Positions 1 through 11,309 of a DNA stretch of 64,000 nucleotides are shown here, piece after piece. Within the stretch, counting starts at the first letter, position 1, and each line of letters starts with the position of its first letter. The notes beneath the pieces are model-generated. The model saw nothing but the letters and a program-made list of their open reading frames with translations. It was not told the DNA's origin and made no database searches. Position numbers and translations under genes: made by a program. Source of the stretch: Uranotaenia lowii (Eukaryota > Arthropoda > Insecta > Diptera > Culicidae); contig NC_073692.1 in assembly GCF_029784155.1 (NCBI RefSeq), forward strand, positions 63,617,676-63,681,675. The letters are read 5' to 3'.

Positions 1-366
1 AAAATTACAAAAATTACAAAAATGACAAAAATTTCAAAAATTACAAAAATTACAAAAATTACAAAAATTACAAAAATTACAAAAATTACAAAAATTACAA
101 AAATTACAAAAATTACAAAAATAACAAAAATAACAAAAATAACAAAAATAACAAAAATAACAAAAATAACAAAAATGACAAAAATTACAAAAATTACAAA
201 AATTACAAAAATTACAAAAATTACAAAAATTACAAAAATTACAAAAATTACAAAAATTACAAAAATTACAAAAATTACAAAAATTACAAAAATTACAAAA
301 AATACAAAAATTACAAAAATTACAAAAATCTCAAAAATTAAAAAAAATACAAAAATTAAAAATTAG
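1..366. repeat. 9-bp satellite array (ATTACAAAA)n, truncated by window edge
   Basis: Tandem ATTACAAAA units with an internal block of ATAACAAAA (about 118-175) and scattered ATGACAAAA. The array runs off the left edge, so its full length is unknown. The + frame is open only because a 9-bp unit carries no stop, so this is not a gene. The unit is one base away from that of the long array at 22513-23735. Confidence 0.95.
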
Positions 367-412
367 AAAAAAAATCAAAAATAACAAAAACGAAAAATAT
401 GATTCAGATACG

Positions 413-786
413 ATTTAAATATGATTCAAATATCATTCCAATATGATTCATCAAATTTGAATAATATTTGAAAAATATTTGAATCATATCTGAATCATGT
501 AAGAATCATATTTGAAACATTCTCAGTCATTTTTGACCCATATTTGAATCATTTTTCAATCACATTTGAATCATATTTGAATCATATTTGAATCAAATTT
601 GAATCATATTTGAATCATTTTTGAAACATCTATGAATCATATTTGAATCATATTTAAATCATATTTGAATCATATTTTTCTCATATTTCAATCATATTTG
701 AATCATATTTGAATTAAATTTGAACCATATTTGAATCATATTTGATTCAAATTTGAATCAAAATTGATTTATATTTCAATCAATAC
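413..786 (-). repeat. 11-bp satellite, left inverted arm (TTTGAATCATA)n
   Basis: Degenerate 11-bp repeats, mostly TTTGAATCATA on the + strand. The orientation flips near 455 (ATATGATTCA before, TTTGAATCAT after). This array abuts the left inverted arm of the foldback at 787, as the opposite-orientation array at 5354-6945 abuts the right arm, so the satellite is effectively part of the inverted repeat. Confidence 0.85.
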
Positions 787-1516
787 ATATGGGGATTTTT
801 TTTTATTATCTGACAATTTGCGCCGGGGGTCTTCAGATTTTCCCCAAAATTGAAAATTTGGTTCATTTTTGCGACTTAAAAACACATGTATTTTTTCAGA
901 TTTCTAACATTTTTATTTTTTGAGTTAGCTTCGGTTAGATTTTTTTGTAAATAAAAAACAACCAATTTTCAAAGCTACATAACTCTGTTGTTTCTCAACG
1001 GAAATTATAAAATAGCACATCAAAATGCATTAAAATTTTATCAGCTTTCCAAATAGAATAGTTGAAAAAAAATAAATAATGGCCTTCAACATGAAAAGTT
1101 GTAATTAAACTTTAAATGGCGTCTAAAAGTACCGTCTGCACCACCGAATATTTTGCAAAAAATACCGTTGTATAGCTCGATTCATGATGCAACTTTCATC
1201 TGAAGACACCAAAGTGGGCCATTTACACCTTGAAGAGTTATGAAAGAAATAATGACAATAAATCTCTTTTTTTGCATCGAAAACAAACAATGGTCGAACA
1301 ACTGCACTCACATATGGAGATAGCAAGCACTTCTAACAGTATGGAAACAAAAGAACTCACCAAAGCAGGTACAAAACACTACTTTTTCGTGCTTTGTAGA
1401 GTGTTTGCAGCAAAACTGACTTTAAATTTTAACCAAAATTCTGAGTATCGTATTGTTTAAGTGATATAACTAATAATGGAAATGTTGCTTTTACAACCTG
1501 GTTATATACTATATAG

Positions 1517-3403
1517 CAGGCATGTCAAACTCGTTTAGGTGTGCGAGCCGCATTAAAAATTTTCTACGACGTAGAGGGCCGCAGCCAAAATCAGCTAGAA
1601 AACATAACATATTAGTTTCGCGAAGATTATATACAATACAAAGGAATATAGTTAAAAGTAAACTTGGAATGAAATTTTGCGTTAAATTTTTATTAAAGCT
1701 TTTAATGTTTAATATTCTTATATTATAATGCATTATATCTATTGTACTGATGCTTGACATGTTTTCTGAGATACTAGTTCATTAATATCAAGTTGAAGTT
1801 TATTTGTCACTGACACTTTTATTATTGATGATAAATTTGTATCAGATAATCTCGAACAATGAGGAGTTTTTGTAGCTTTCATTATGGAAAAAACTGCTCA
1901 CATAGATAGGTACTTGCAAACATACATAGCAAGAATTCCGGCAACAAATTTCCGGTGTAAGCATCATAAGTTTTTTTGTCGCTAGAGTAGTGTCCTTTGA
2001 CATTGTACTCTTTTGGCACACTTATGCAGAAATTACATATTAAGCAGATTATTTTGTTGAATATCGATGTGCAAACATAACTCAACTCCCGTTTTGCCTG
2101 AAATATTCTTTTTTCGTCCTGAATTTTTCTTCTGCTAGTAAATGGTGCTGTAGTTACTAATTCTTTATCTGTATTAATTTCCATTTTTCTGAGAAATTAA
2201 AAAAAAAAAGCTCTGACATATTGGCGTATATTTGAAGCTCTTGGAGCCAAAGGGGTGTAAGTGCAAAAATGATCATTTTTGAGAAAATCATTCTAAACAA
2301 TTAGTTGTATTAAAATCTTTTTTCAGTGCTTATTTCAGATTTTAATAATTTCATCTTCATACTTTTTTGAACTACAACTTCCCAACAAGTTTATGGAAAA
2401 TCGCACATCAAAGAAACTTTGAAGCGTGCTATCTCGAAAGTAGCTTTTGTGCACTAATACCCCTTTGGCTTTGAGGCCCTCATATGATGTGATAGCAATT
2501 GTTTACAAAAAACTTAACTTTATTTATTGACGTCAAGTTTTAAATTTAAAATCGATCTCTTAATCCGGAAAGATTTAAAAAAAATATCTGCGAAGAGCAG
2601 TTTATTGGTCAGATAATAGAAAATGATAATTTTATGAACAGTAGCTGAAGATATTTTTTTTTAAAAACACAATTATTTTTTTTCATTTTACAGTATTTCA
2701 AAAACTGCTATAATCAGAATTTCCCATTTTTTTTTCATTTCAGTGACCGGTATGGTATTAAAAATGACTCTCAATTTACGAAATAAAAATATTGTTAACT
2801 AACGTTATTAAAAATGTATGCTGTTTATACTCACGTATTCGGATAGGTTTGAGACAATAAGAAGACTCCAGCGGTGGGATATGTTTTTGTTCAATTCCGG
2901 TGCAATCAACAAACTTACCGCGAAATTAACTAAACATTAGACAAGTGGTCACTGAAATAAAATTATTCAGAGCTACAAATTTAATCACGGAAAATTTTTT
3001 ACTTGCTTTTTTACAATGAATAATGTTTTTTTTTTTAAATATCACAATATGTCTGTTGTTCCTTCGGTAAAGCAAAAATAATAGTACCAAAATACTTGGA
3101 AAATATTTATGTTGTTTACGCTAAGAATGTTTACGCACAATCTTACACGGAAGCGGAATCTCACCTCAATCTGTGGTTCAGAGCGACAATGTTACACGTG
3201 TTTTTCTGATATGAAATTTGAACATCGAAAAACATTTGCATTAAGTTGAAAACGTTACATTCAACTTTATTTTTTTGGAGTAATATTTTACATAAAAATC
3301 AGTGGTGTTTTTTATGTGACAATTTAAGACGGGGCTACGCGGGCCGCATTGACCAAGGCCGCGGGCCGCATGCGGCTCGCAAACCCCCAGTTTGACATGC
3401 CTG
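1517..3403 (-). mobile_element. hAT element, internally deleted, perfect 8-bp TSD
   Basis: Terminal inverted repeats start CAGGCATGTCAAACT, and the right end is CATGCCTG. An identical 8-bp duplication, CTATATAG, lies at 1509-1516 and 3404-3411. GC-rich subterminal stretches (GCGAGCCGCAT on the left, the GCGGGCCGCAT family on the right) are typical of hAT ends. A degraded transposase remnant lies on the minus strand at 1739-2190. The element sits in the middle of the foldback at 787-5353 and is therefore younger than it. Confidence 0.92.
1739..2190 (-). pseudogene. hAT transposase relic: BED finger fused to C-terminal dimerisation end
   Basis: Minus-strand translation starts with a BED-type zinc-finger region (CLICN, then KEYNVKGHY, then YDAYTG), as in the ZBED/GTF2IRD2-like hAT group. 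It runs directly into the extreme C-terminus: STYLCEQFF, then after a one-base frameshift near 1885 KATKTPHCSRLSD and KLQLDINELV, ending at a TAG at 1739-1741. The central catalytic RNase H-like domain (over 400 residues in the family) is missing, so the gene is an internal-deletion derivative joining the first and last parts. It cannot encode active transposase. Family assignment comes from remembered motif patterns; a protein search would confirm it. Confidence 0.8.
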
Positions 3404-3411
3404 CTATATAG

Positions 3412-4739
3412 CTTATAAATTTTTCGATCAAAGATCATTGTGAAGCATAATCAATGCCAATAGTAGAAGGTTCAGTCCCTGTGTTTGGGATCACAAAAAT
3501 GTAATTAAAAAAATGAAATATAGACGTGATTTACATAGTTTTTATATTGGGAGCTAAGCACTGGACACCAAAATCCTTTCCCATTGATCAAAAAAGTATG
3601 AGAAAGTGGCACAAATGTTGTAGAAATAATCAAAGAGCTCAGTATGGCCAGCCCAGGCTGTAAAATGATGAAAATATGATATTTTTACCGTATTCGTTTT
3701 CTACATTCGCCCAGTTTTGAGGTTTACCATACTAGAACGAACATAATTCGTCGTCAGTGTTTTGCTACCTCGATCGCTCACTCACGAATCTTCAGTGTTC
3801 CACCGTCCTTAAAATCTGGGAAATTAGAGATGCAAAATTCAGCGCATAAACTTCTAAAAATGACAGTTAAATGCGCATAACTTGTTGTGACCTGGTGCAA
3901 AACTGGGTATAAACAAATACGTTAATAGATTTTTGGATATAACATGAAGCCAGTTAAGCTGCAACAATCTACCGCCCCTTCTTTCATAACAGTCCCATAT
4001 ACAAAAAAAGCAAGCGAGACAATCAGCTTTTTCTGTTTTGGAATATATTTTTAAATTGTGACCACCACTTTCAGCATAAACGAAAATCGTTTCTAGGTTA
4101 TCAAAATAAATCGTTAGGCCTGAAATTTTCGAAATTGGGTTATTGGTAAGGTCGAGAGCACCATTTTTATTCATTATGGGACTGTTAATCGACCATATTT
4201 GAAACCTTTTTCGAATCTACTAGCATAACCGTCCCATACAAAATATATTTTTCTCACCAAGCTACTTTCTAAGACTTAAATTTGATCATTTTTAACTTCT
4301 ATATGCAATTGTCAGAAAAAGAAACATACTTTTGCAAAAAAATATCATGAATTCTACATTGTAAGTTGAATCTTTTTACGATTTTTGATAGCATCCGATA
4401 GTTTTTCGCTCAGGATGTCATTCCTAAGAAAGTCAGACCTGCCTTCGAAAACTAGTGTGCATCATTCGACATCAAGTGAGTTAAAAAGGTGTTTGAATGA
4501 TTCAAAGCAATAAACCAAAGACTATTTCGCCGAAAGAAACATTGAAAAGTAACCAAATCTGTGGTATTTCACATATGAGACTGTTATTCAGGTATATTTC
4601 ATATAGGACAGCCACGAATTGATTTTTTTTCGAAATTTCTAGAACAAAACCTCTTTTTTTTAGTCTTTTATGTTGAAGCCTTATAGTGACCTAAAATGAC
4701 GAAAATTCATATGGGACTGTTATGCGAGTAAGGGCAGTC
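3412..4739. other. Interior of foldback element, no gene seen
   Basis: AT-rich sequence between the hAT insertion and the right inverted arm. A minus frame (3854-4174, 106 codons) has no recognisable domain and no coding-like composition. Nothing else supportable is seen. Confidence 0.5.
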
Positions 4740-5353
4740 TGAAAAGGACGAAAAAATAGTGTTTTTTACCAGCTTTGATAAGTTCTTTTGTTTTCATGTT
4801 GTTAGAAGTGCTTGCTATCTCCATATGTGAGTGCAGTTGTTCGACCATTGTTTGTTTTCGATGCAAAAAAAGAGATTTATTGTCATTATTTCTTTCATAA
4901 CTCTTCAAGGTGTAAATGGCCCACTTTGGTGTCTTCAGATGAAAGTTGCATCATGAATCGAGCTATACAACGGTATTTTTTGCAAAATTTTCGGTGGTGC
5001 AGACGGTACTTTTAGACGCCATTTAAAGTTTAATTACAACTTTTCATGTTGAAGGCCATTATTTAATTTTTTTCAACTATTCTATTTGGAAAGCTGATAA
5101 AATTTTAATGCATTTTGATGTGCTATTTTATAATTTCCGTTGAGAAACAACAGAGTTATGTAGCTTTGAAAAATGGTTATTTTTTATTTTCAAAAAAATC
5201 TAACCGAAGCTAACTCGAAAAATAAAAATGTTAGAAATCTGAAAAAATACATGTGTTTTTAAGTCGCAAAAATGAACCAAATTTTCAATTTTGGGGAAAA
5301 TCTGAAGACCCCCGGCGCAAACCCGTCAGATAATAAAAAAAAATCCCCATATA

Positions 5354-6945
5354 TGAAAAAATGATCCAAATATGATTCAAATATGACTCAAATATGATTC
5401 AAAAATGCTTCAAATATTATTCAAATATGATTCAAATATGATCCAAATATGATTTAAATATAATTCAAATACATATTATTTAATAAAATTCAAATATTTT
5501 TTAATATGATTCAAATATGATTCAAATATGATTCAAATATGATTCAAATATGATTCAAATATGATTCAAATATGATTCAAATATGATTCAAATATGATTC
5601 AAATATGATTCAAATATGATTCAAATATGATTCAAATATGATTCAAATATGATTCAAATATGATTCAAATATGATTCAAATATGATTCAAATATGATTCA
5701 AATATGATTCAAATATGATTCAAATATGATTCAAATATGATTCAAATATGATTCAAATATGATTCAAATATGATTCAAATATGATTCAAATATTATTCAA
5801 TATGATTCAAATATGATTCAAATATTATTTGAATATGATTCAATTAAGATTTTAATATGCTTAGAATATGATTCACATATGATTTAAATATGATTCATAT
5901 ATGATTCAAACATGATTCAAATGTGATACAAATATACTTCAAATATGATAGAAATATGATTCAGATATGAATTAAATATGATTCAAATATGATTCAAATA
6001 TGATTTAAATGTGAATTAAATATGACTAAAATATGATTCAAATATGATTCAAATTTTAGGCAATTATGATTCAAATATGGTTCAAATATGATTTAAATAT
6101 GTTTCAAATATGATTCAAATATGATTCAAATATGATTCAAATATGATTGAAATGTGATTCAAATATGATTAAAATATGGTTCAAATATGATTCTAATATG
6201 TTTCAACTATGATTCAAATATGATTCAAATATGTTTGAAATATGATTCAAATATGATTCAAATATGATTCAAATATGATTCAAATGTGATTCAAACATGA
6301 TTCAAATGTGATACAAATATGCTTCAAATATGATAGAAATATGATTCAGATATAAATTAAATATGAGTCAAATATGATTATAATATGATTCAAATATGAA
6401 TTAAATATGATTTAAATATGATTCAAATTTGATTCAAATGTGATTCAAATATGTTTCAAATATGATTCAAATATGATTCAAATATGATTGAATGTGATTC
6501 AAATATGATTGAAATATGGTTCAAATATGATTCAAATATGATTCAAATATGATTCAAATATGATTCAAATATGATTCAAATTTGTTTCAAATATGATTCA
6601 AATATGATTCAAACATGATTCAAATGTGATACAAATATTCTTCAAATATGATAGAAATATGATTCAGATATTAATTAAATATGATTCAAATTTGATTCAA
6701 ATATGAATTAAATATGATTAAAATATGATACAAACATTATTCTTTAATGATTAGAAAATCGATAAAATATTGATATAAATAAATAAATTAAAAAAAGAAC
6801 AATTATTAGTCAAATATGATTAAAATCTGATTGAATCATGAATCCAGTATGATTTAAATCATATTCAGAAATTATTGTAATATTATTGAAATATGATTCA
6901 AATATGATTGAAATATGATTCAATCATGTTTCAAATATAATTAAG
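5354..6945 (+). repeat. 11-bp satellite, right array (ATATGATTCAA)n
   Basis: About 140 tandem units of ATATGATTCAA. The core at 5510-5800 is almost perfect; units degrade toward 6945, with recurrent variants such as ATGTGATACAA and ATATGATAGAA that define a longer higher-order pattern near 5930-5990, 6310-6360 and 6620-6680. It is the mirror partner of 413-786 across the foldback. The 11-bp period is close to one helical turn, with a short A-run in each unit. Confidence 0.92.
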
Positions 6946-7471
6946 TAACTAATAGAAACGAAGACAAATTGGTTTCAAGTAAAAGCGGAATCAATTGCCG
7001 TCTTCCTCGAAGTCGACATGAAAATGCGGAAAGCGGCCCATTTGAGTGGCAAATCGTCCAAACAGCGTGCACTCAGCTGTCACTCATCTAACTAGGAACG
7101 ATTCCCGGTTAACCATGTAGGCCTAGGCATTGCATAGATTTGCACGGTGGTTGCCTTCCATGTCTACTTAATTTTTAATAGACCCAATAATGTTGCGTAC
7201 ATTCGTAGACTGACGGACGTGGCGACGACGCTCGCCGTTCTTGTTGGCATGGCGACTGGTGCTGGTGTCTGCTCACAGATTGACGTATGTATACATCTCA
7301 GCCTACCAGTCTGTGACAGGTTGCTATTTTTGGTGAGCAACCAACCAGGCGTCTCCATGAACATGAAAAACAACATCATTCGCAGATTAAGTCGGTACCA
7401 AGAACTGAACAACAACCGAACAGCGTGTAATAAAAATAAGCAGTAGTCACTTGCAACATTGCATCGGCCGA
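6946..7471 (+). other. GC-richer unique DNA upstream of putative promoter
   Basis: Composition changes sharply from satellite to balanced unique sequence at about 6960. Small frames on both strands (for example 7147-7446) have no recognisable product. Given the promoter and exon immediately downstream, this is best read as 5' flanking or regulatory DNA. Confidence 0.4.
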
Positions 7472-7517
7472 TATAAATCAAAATCGCCATGTGTGAAGCT
7501 CGCTGTGTCAGTCAGTT
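7472..7517 (+). promoter_or_regulatory. Putative core promoter: TATA box plus TCAGT initiators
   Basis: TATAAAT at 7472-7478 is followed by TCAGTC at 7508-7513 and TCAGTT at 7512-7517, both matching the arthropod initiator consensus. The TATA-to-start spacing of 36-40 bases is a little longer than usual (about 30). The region is unique sequence and leads into an exon-like stretch that ends at a strong splice donor. The start site is inferred, not shown. Confidence 0.4.
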
Positions 7518-8281
7518 ACATTCAGACTCCCTCTGCCCGATCCTGTCCTATCGGTTTTTTAACGAATCGTAATGAAGATGCGTCCCGGTTTGTAGGAGTT
7601 CAAGGAGAGAGAAACCGGTGCCTTCCTCAGAACAGACTCAACGGGGAAAATTGTTAAGTATGTATACAAACATCAACAGACGCGCATTTCTGATGCAATT
7701 GAAATTTATTACGTTTTATTGCATTATTCGCTTGTAACGACGGTTTATCATTTTGTGATGTTTGGTGCTGTCACCGGTTGCGTCGCTCTTCTGACGCACC
7801 CCGCTTTCGCGGTTGTTGAACATGCGGCTAAACCTCTTAATTTCCCAGCCCAGCGATCCCCCCGGATCAGTGTTTTCAAACTTGTGGGAAGAGCGTTACA
7901 TTTACTTGGCTCAGTAAATGTCTGTCACTGCCAATGCCGGTTGCCGTCGGTTTGGAATTGAATTACAAGAATTCTGCCATTCTATTTGACCCAAGCAGAA
8001 GAAGCCCCAACAAGACTTTGCGCGTAGACAAACCCAACAAACCCAAGCTCCGGACCAGAATGGGAAGGAAAACCACCGAGACTATAAGAACAATCGATAG
8101 TTGACGACGACGACGACGGAGGACCTTGGCATTAGTAACAAGCTACTAGACACAATTCAAGTCCCCGGACAACAGTCAAGGAAAACCCGAAAGGATTTTG
8201 TTGTTGAGACAAATTTAAATCGTTGCCGCTTGCTTGATTCATATTGGTGATGTCCGTCTGTCCGGTTTCCCCACTTCAATG
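7510..8281 (+). other. Putative first exon (5'UTR) ending in start codon ATG at 8279-8281
   Basis: Balanced-composition sequence ending CTTCAATG followed by GTAAGTAAG, a near-consensus splice donor (intron from 8282). The last three exon bases are ATG. Reading back in that frame, the nearest in-frame stop is a TAA 20 codons earlier with no other in-frame ATG between, so this ATG would be the first usable one in its frame. Splicing to the acceptor at 30507 gives a continuous phase-0 frame into the 367-codon exon. An out-of-frame ATG at 8251 would start a short upstream frame running across the junction. Frames at 7451-7657 and 7719-7961 show no known product. The exon pairing is an inference; cDNA would settle it. 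Confidence 0.4.
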
Positions 8282-9392
8282 GTAAGTAAGCCGATTTGGA
8301 GCAAGTCGTTCATTGTCTGTGTAGCAGCTGGAAATGAGGCTTTCTGAAGATTTCTTAAGGCAGTTAGAAGTAAAGGGGTTTATTCAAATTAATAAGATCA
8401 ATAATTATTGGGCTTTTTAATAGCCGTTTTATGGATAGATTTAAATACCACCGGGTGGTGATAAAATTATGGCTTTGACATCTGAAGCTTTTCTTGTTAT
8501 ACTCTTAACGAGATAAAGTTCCGATATACAATTTGCTATTGTGTTAAAGTATTAAGCAGATGTTTAACTGTATGGAAACCGTTTCATGGGCACAATATAT
8601 TTGAGCCATTCCAGCGTGACGTCAAGACGTTTGCAAACCAATTTTTTTGGTATATTGTTTGTAGATTTTACAGTTCATATCGCACATTGAAAAAAAATCA
8701 TACCCCTAAGTTCAAAATTTAACTCGTAACAAATTAAAATCAAAAGTATTCTTATTCAACAAATAGTTATCGAAATATAAGCAAAAGAAATCGTGACGCC
8801 ACAACGCGCCTCTTTTCCATTTTTTCCGCTCTTCTATTCGATCAAATTTTATGAAAATTTCGGAAAATTATCGTTTTATTACTACCAAAAAATAACTGTT
8901 TTTGTTTTTTTCAAATGTTGATTTGAATTTATTTTAGAGCGAATCAGTTTCGTGACGTCATAACGTGCCTTTTTTTGAGCAAGGTTTTGCAAAGCGTTGT
9001 GACGTCAAGAAATTGTATGGTCAGCTACATGAAATAAATCAAAATATAACTTAAAATTAATGCTTAATTTACTAAAAATGCTCAAAACCTTAACAAATAA
9101 TGTGATTTAATGATGAAATCGATCCATTTATACCCAAAAAAATTAGGGAATTGAATTTAAATGGCTCATATAAGCAGATAAGGTTCAACACTGCGCACAT
9201 CAATTTTATTCAAAATTTATTTGTGCGGTGATGAGAACATTATTTTTAAAAAAACTTATGCTAGGAAATATTTATTTGTAAAAGCGTTGAAATATATTTC
9301 TGAATCTTTTCAATATTTAATTGCAAAGAATAGAAAAAATAAATGATTATTTCAAAATCCTCCGGTCTATTAAAAGTTATTTAATAAACACT
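8282..9392 (+). other. Start of putative large intron, with repeated TGACGTCA motifs
   Basis: AT-rich DNA after the donor at 8282. CRE-like octamers TGACGTCA occur near 8618, 8952 and 9000, with a variant TGACGCCA near 8795, and the flanking words AACGCGCCT/AACGTGCCT and TTTGCAAA recur. This may be a degraded repeat rather than a bound enhancer. No gene is seen. Confidence 0.4.
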
Positions 9393-10050
9393 AGAGTGCC
9401 TAAATCAGCCGACTTATGCAAAGCTAAAATAGATCCTAGGCCTAGCACAAAGTCCAGTGCTAAATTTGGGGGATCAGACCACGGAAATAGATGACGCAAT
9501 GAGCCTTAAATTTGTATGGTAAATGAGAAATTTTCTTGGAAAAAACATGAACGCCCAGTTTTGCACCAATTTCTGAAGTCCCTTTCGGGTGATTTGTTTT
9601 CATTATAGTCATTCACAAAGCTTTCGTTATGACAAACAGTTTATCCCAAGGTCCGATTTCGATTAGGGTTATGATAAAAAAAAACATATTGAGTTTCAAA
9701 AATAAGCTTCTGATGGGTCATTTATAAAAAAATACATGAATGATCGTTAATTGACGCGTATATACCAGTTTCAAGTCTTAGTAACTGTTTTATGATAACT
9801 CCAAAGAAGTGCGTTCCTCAGATGAAATGTTGTTATAATTTAAGCTTTAGAACACTGAAATTAAAAGAAAAATCGGATAATAAAGACCAAAATTATTGGT
9901 GAAAACTGTTAAAAAGGTTTTTTTGTTAATCCCGAATAAATTCCGCTCAATTCTATACAAACTTAAGGTTTGTTGCGCGACCCCTTTTCGTAGTAGGTAT
10001 AATCTGGTCATAATTTTGCATGGAACCCTGTGCTAGTACCTTTATATTTT
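9393..10050. mobile_element. Degenerate inverted-repeat element related to 48810-50289
   Basis: Begins TAGAGTGCCTAAATC, resembling the TAGACTGCCCCAA end of the element at 48810. Both halves carry the same inner words: CCTAGGCCTAG with the TGAGCCTTAAATTTGTATGG stretch on the left (9430-9520), and inverted ACAAACTTAAGG with GCGACCCCTTTTCG on the right (9950-10010). The right terminus and target duplication are not recognisable. Confidence 0.45.
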
Positions 10051-11200
10051 AATTTTGTTATTGAGTAAAAAGTGTTTTCGTGGGATTTAATATAAAAAAG
10101 GGGTTCGATTTGGATTATCTATCAACATTCTTTAAGGTGGAAGTTTCCATAATGGACACTTTTTTTAAATAATTTTATGAGATATTAATTTTCGTTTAGA
10201 GTCTTATGAACTTGTACGAAAGAAAATGTTTATCTATAAAATTTACCATGTTCAAAGATTTTTTTAATCCCATTGCATTTATTCCATAGATACTTAGTTA
10301 TTTCGTTTGAACATAATATTAGTAAGTAAAAGAAGCTATTAGCGCGTTTTTTCATTCTTACATAGAAGAACTTGATCTTATTGTAATTTTCTTTTGCTTT
10401 TTTTTGAGTTTTATACAATTGTTCTATGATGTACATATATGAAACGTAGAGCAAAGCTGTTGAGAAATATAACTTCAAAAATGTTTGCTGGAAAGCTACG
10501 CGAAACACAATTTTTCAGGCATGAACCCAAAAATGCAATTTCTATAAAATTATGATGAAATATTTGTATATGAATATCATATTTTATATTCAACTTCCAT
10601 TAAATGAACCTATTTTAATCGAAAACTCAATACAATATCGTGAGATTCTGATTTCAAAACACAAATGAATCATTCATTCCACTTTTTTCTCTTCGTTATT
10701 GCTTTTGTCAGACATTTTTTTACCGATTTGTGAAAAGAAAAGATATTTTACTCAAAAACCGTCTAAAATCAATTTGATAGTGTACATCTTGTTAAAGTGA
10801 ATTATTTAGTTTTTATGGAAATTTAACAGGCGTTATCTCTGAAGTCCATTTTGAAAAAGATTTTAAAGAAAACTGCATAGAAAATTATCTTCTGCAAATT
10901 TAATATATCACTACTGCCTTTGATTAACTGAAAAGGTTACCTTTTCAAAAAATGTTTTACAATTTACTCAACTCGGACTTTTAAATTGTGTTTCTCTAAT
11001 TTTGGACAGATAATCTTTTCTTTTCCATATGTAGAAAATCAGAAATTTTAGTCCTTTTAATATATTTCAAGGCAAAGCCAGCACAATTTCATTATGATAA
11101 TCCAAAATAATCTATTCAGATAATACCACTGCGACCAGTTAGTTGATCTATTGTAATATGCCCCCTGTTTAATGTATGCTAAGTCAAGGAAGATCACTTC
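10051..11200. other. AT-rich intronic DNA; part of a dispersed repeat at 10395-10500
   Basis: No gene. Bases 10395-10500 (GAAACGTAGAGCAAAG and AAAAATGTTTGCTGG) match 62160-62290 in the same orientation, so a dispersed repeat lies here. Minus frames at 10230-10593 fall in this repeat and look non-coding. Confidence 0.45.
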
Positions 11201-11309
11201 TACAGTAAGCGAAAAAAGAATAGCACCACTGTGTGTTTTGCTTGTTAAAATAAAAATGATTGAAATTTACGAAAATTTTCTTCCACACTTTGTTCTGAAT
11301 TGCTTAACG

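Larger units (their letters stand above)
787..5353. mobile_element. Foldback-type element with ~610-bp terminal inverted repeats
   Basis: Bases 787-1395 and 4740-5353 are near-identical in inverted orientation. Both outer ends read TATGGGGATTTTTTT, and both arms carry the same CCCCGGCGC-type and CACATGTATTTTT stretches. Subtracting the hAT insertion at 1517-3403 leaves an element of about 2.7 kb. No transposase frame is recognisable in the arms or the middle; short frames in the two arms are mirror copies of non-coding sequence. It resembles dipteran foldback elements in having long inverted ends with tandem subrepeats, but I cannot assign a superfamily. Confidence 0.75.

Noticed and set aside
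1123..1460. Small genes in the foldback arm (also mirrored at 4720-5015)
   Set aside because: The same frames occur in both inverted arms with no domain, initiator or splice context, so they are chance frames in terminal repeats.
5354..6945. CRISPR-like array
   Set aside because: The repeat is 11 bp with no spacers, so it is a simple satellite in eukaryotic sequence.
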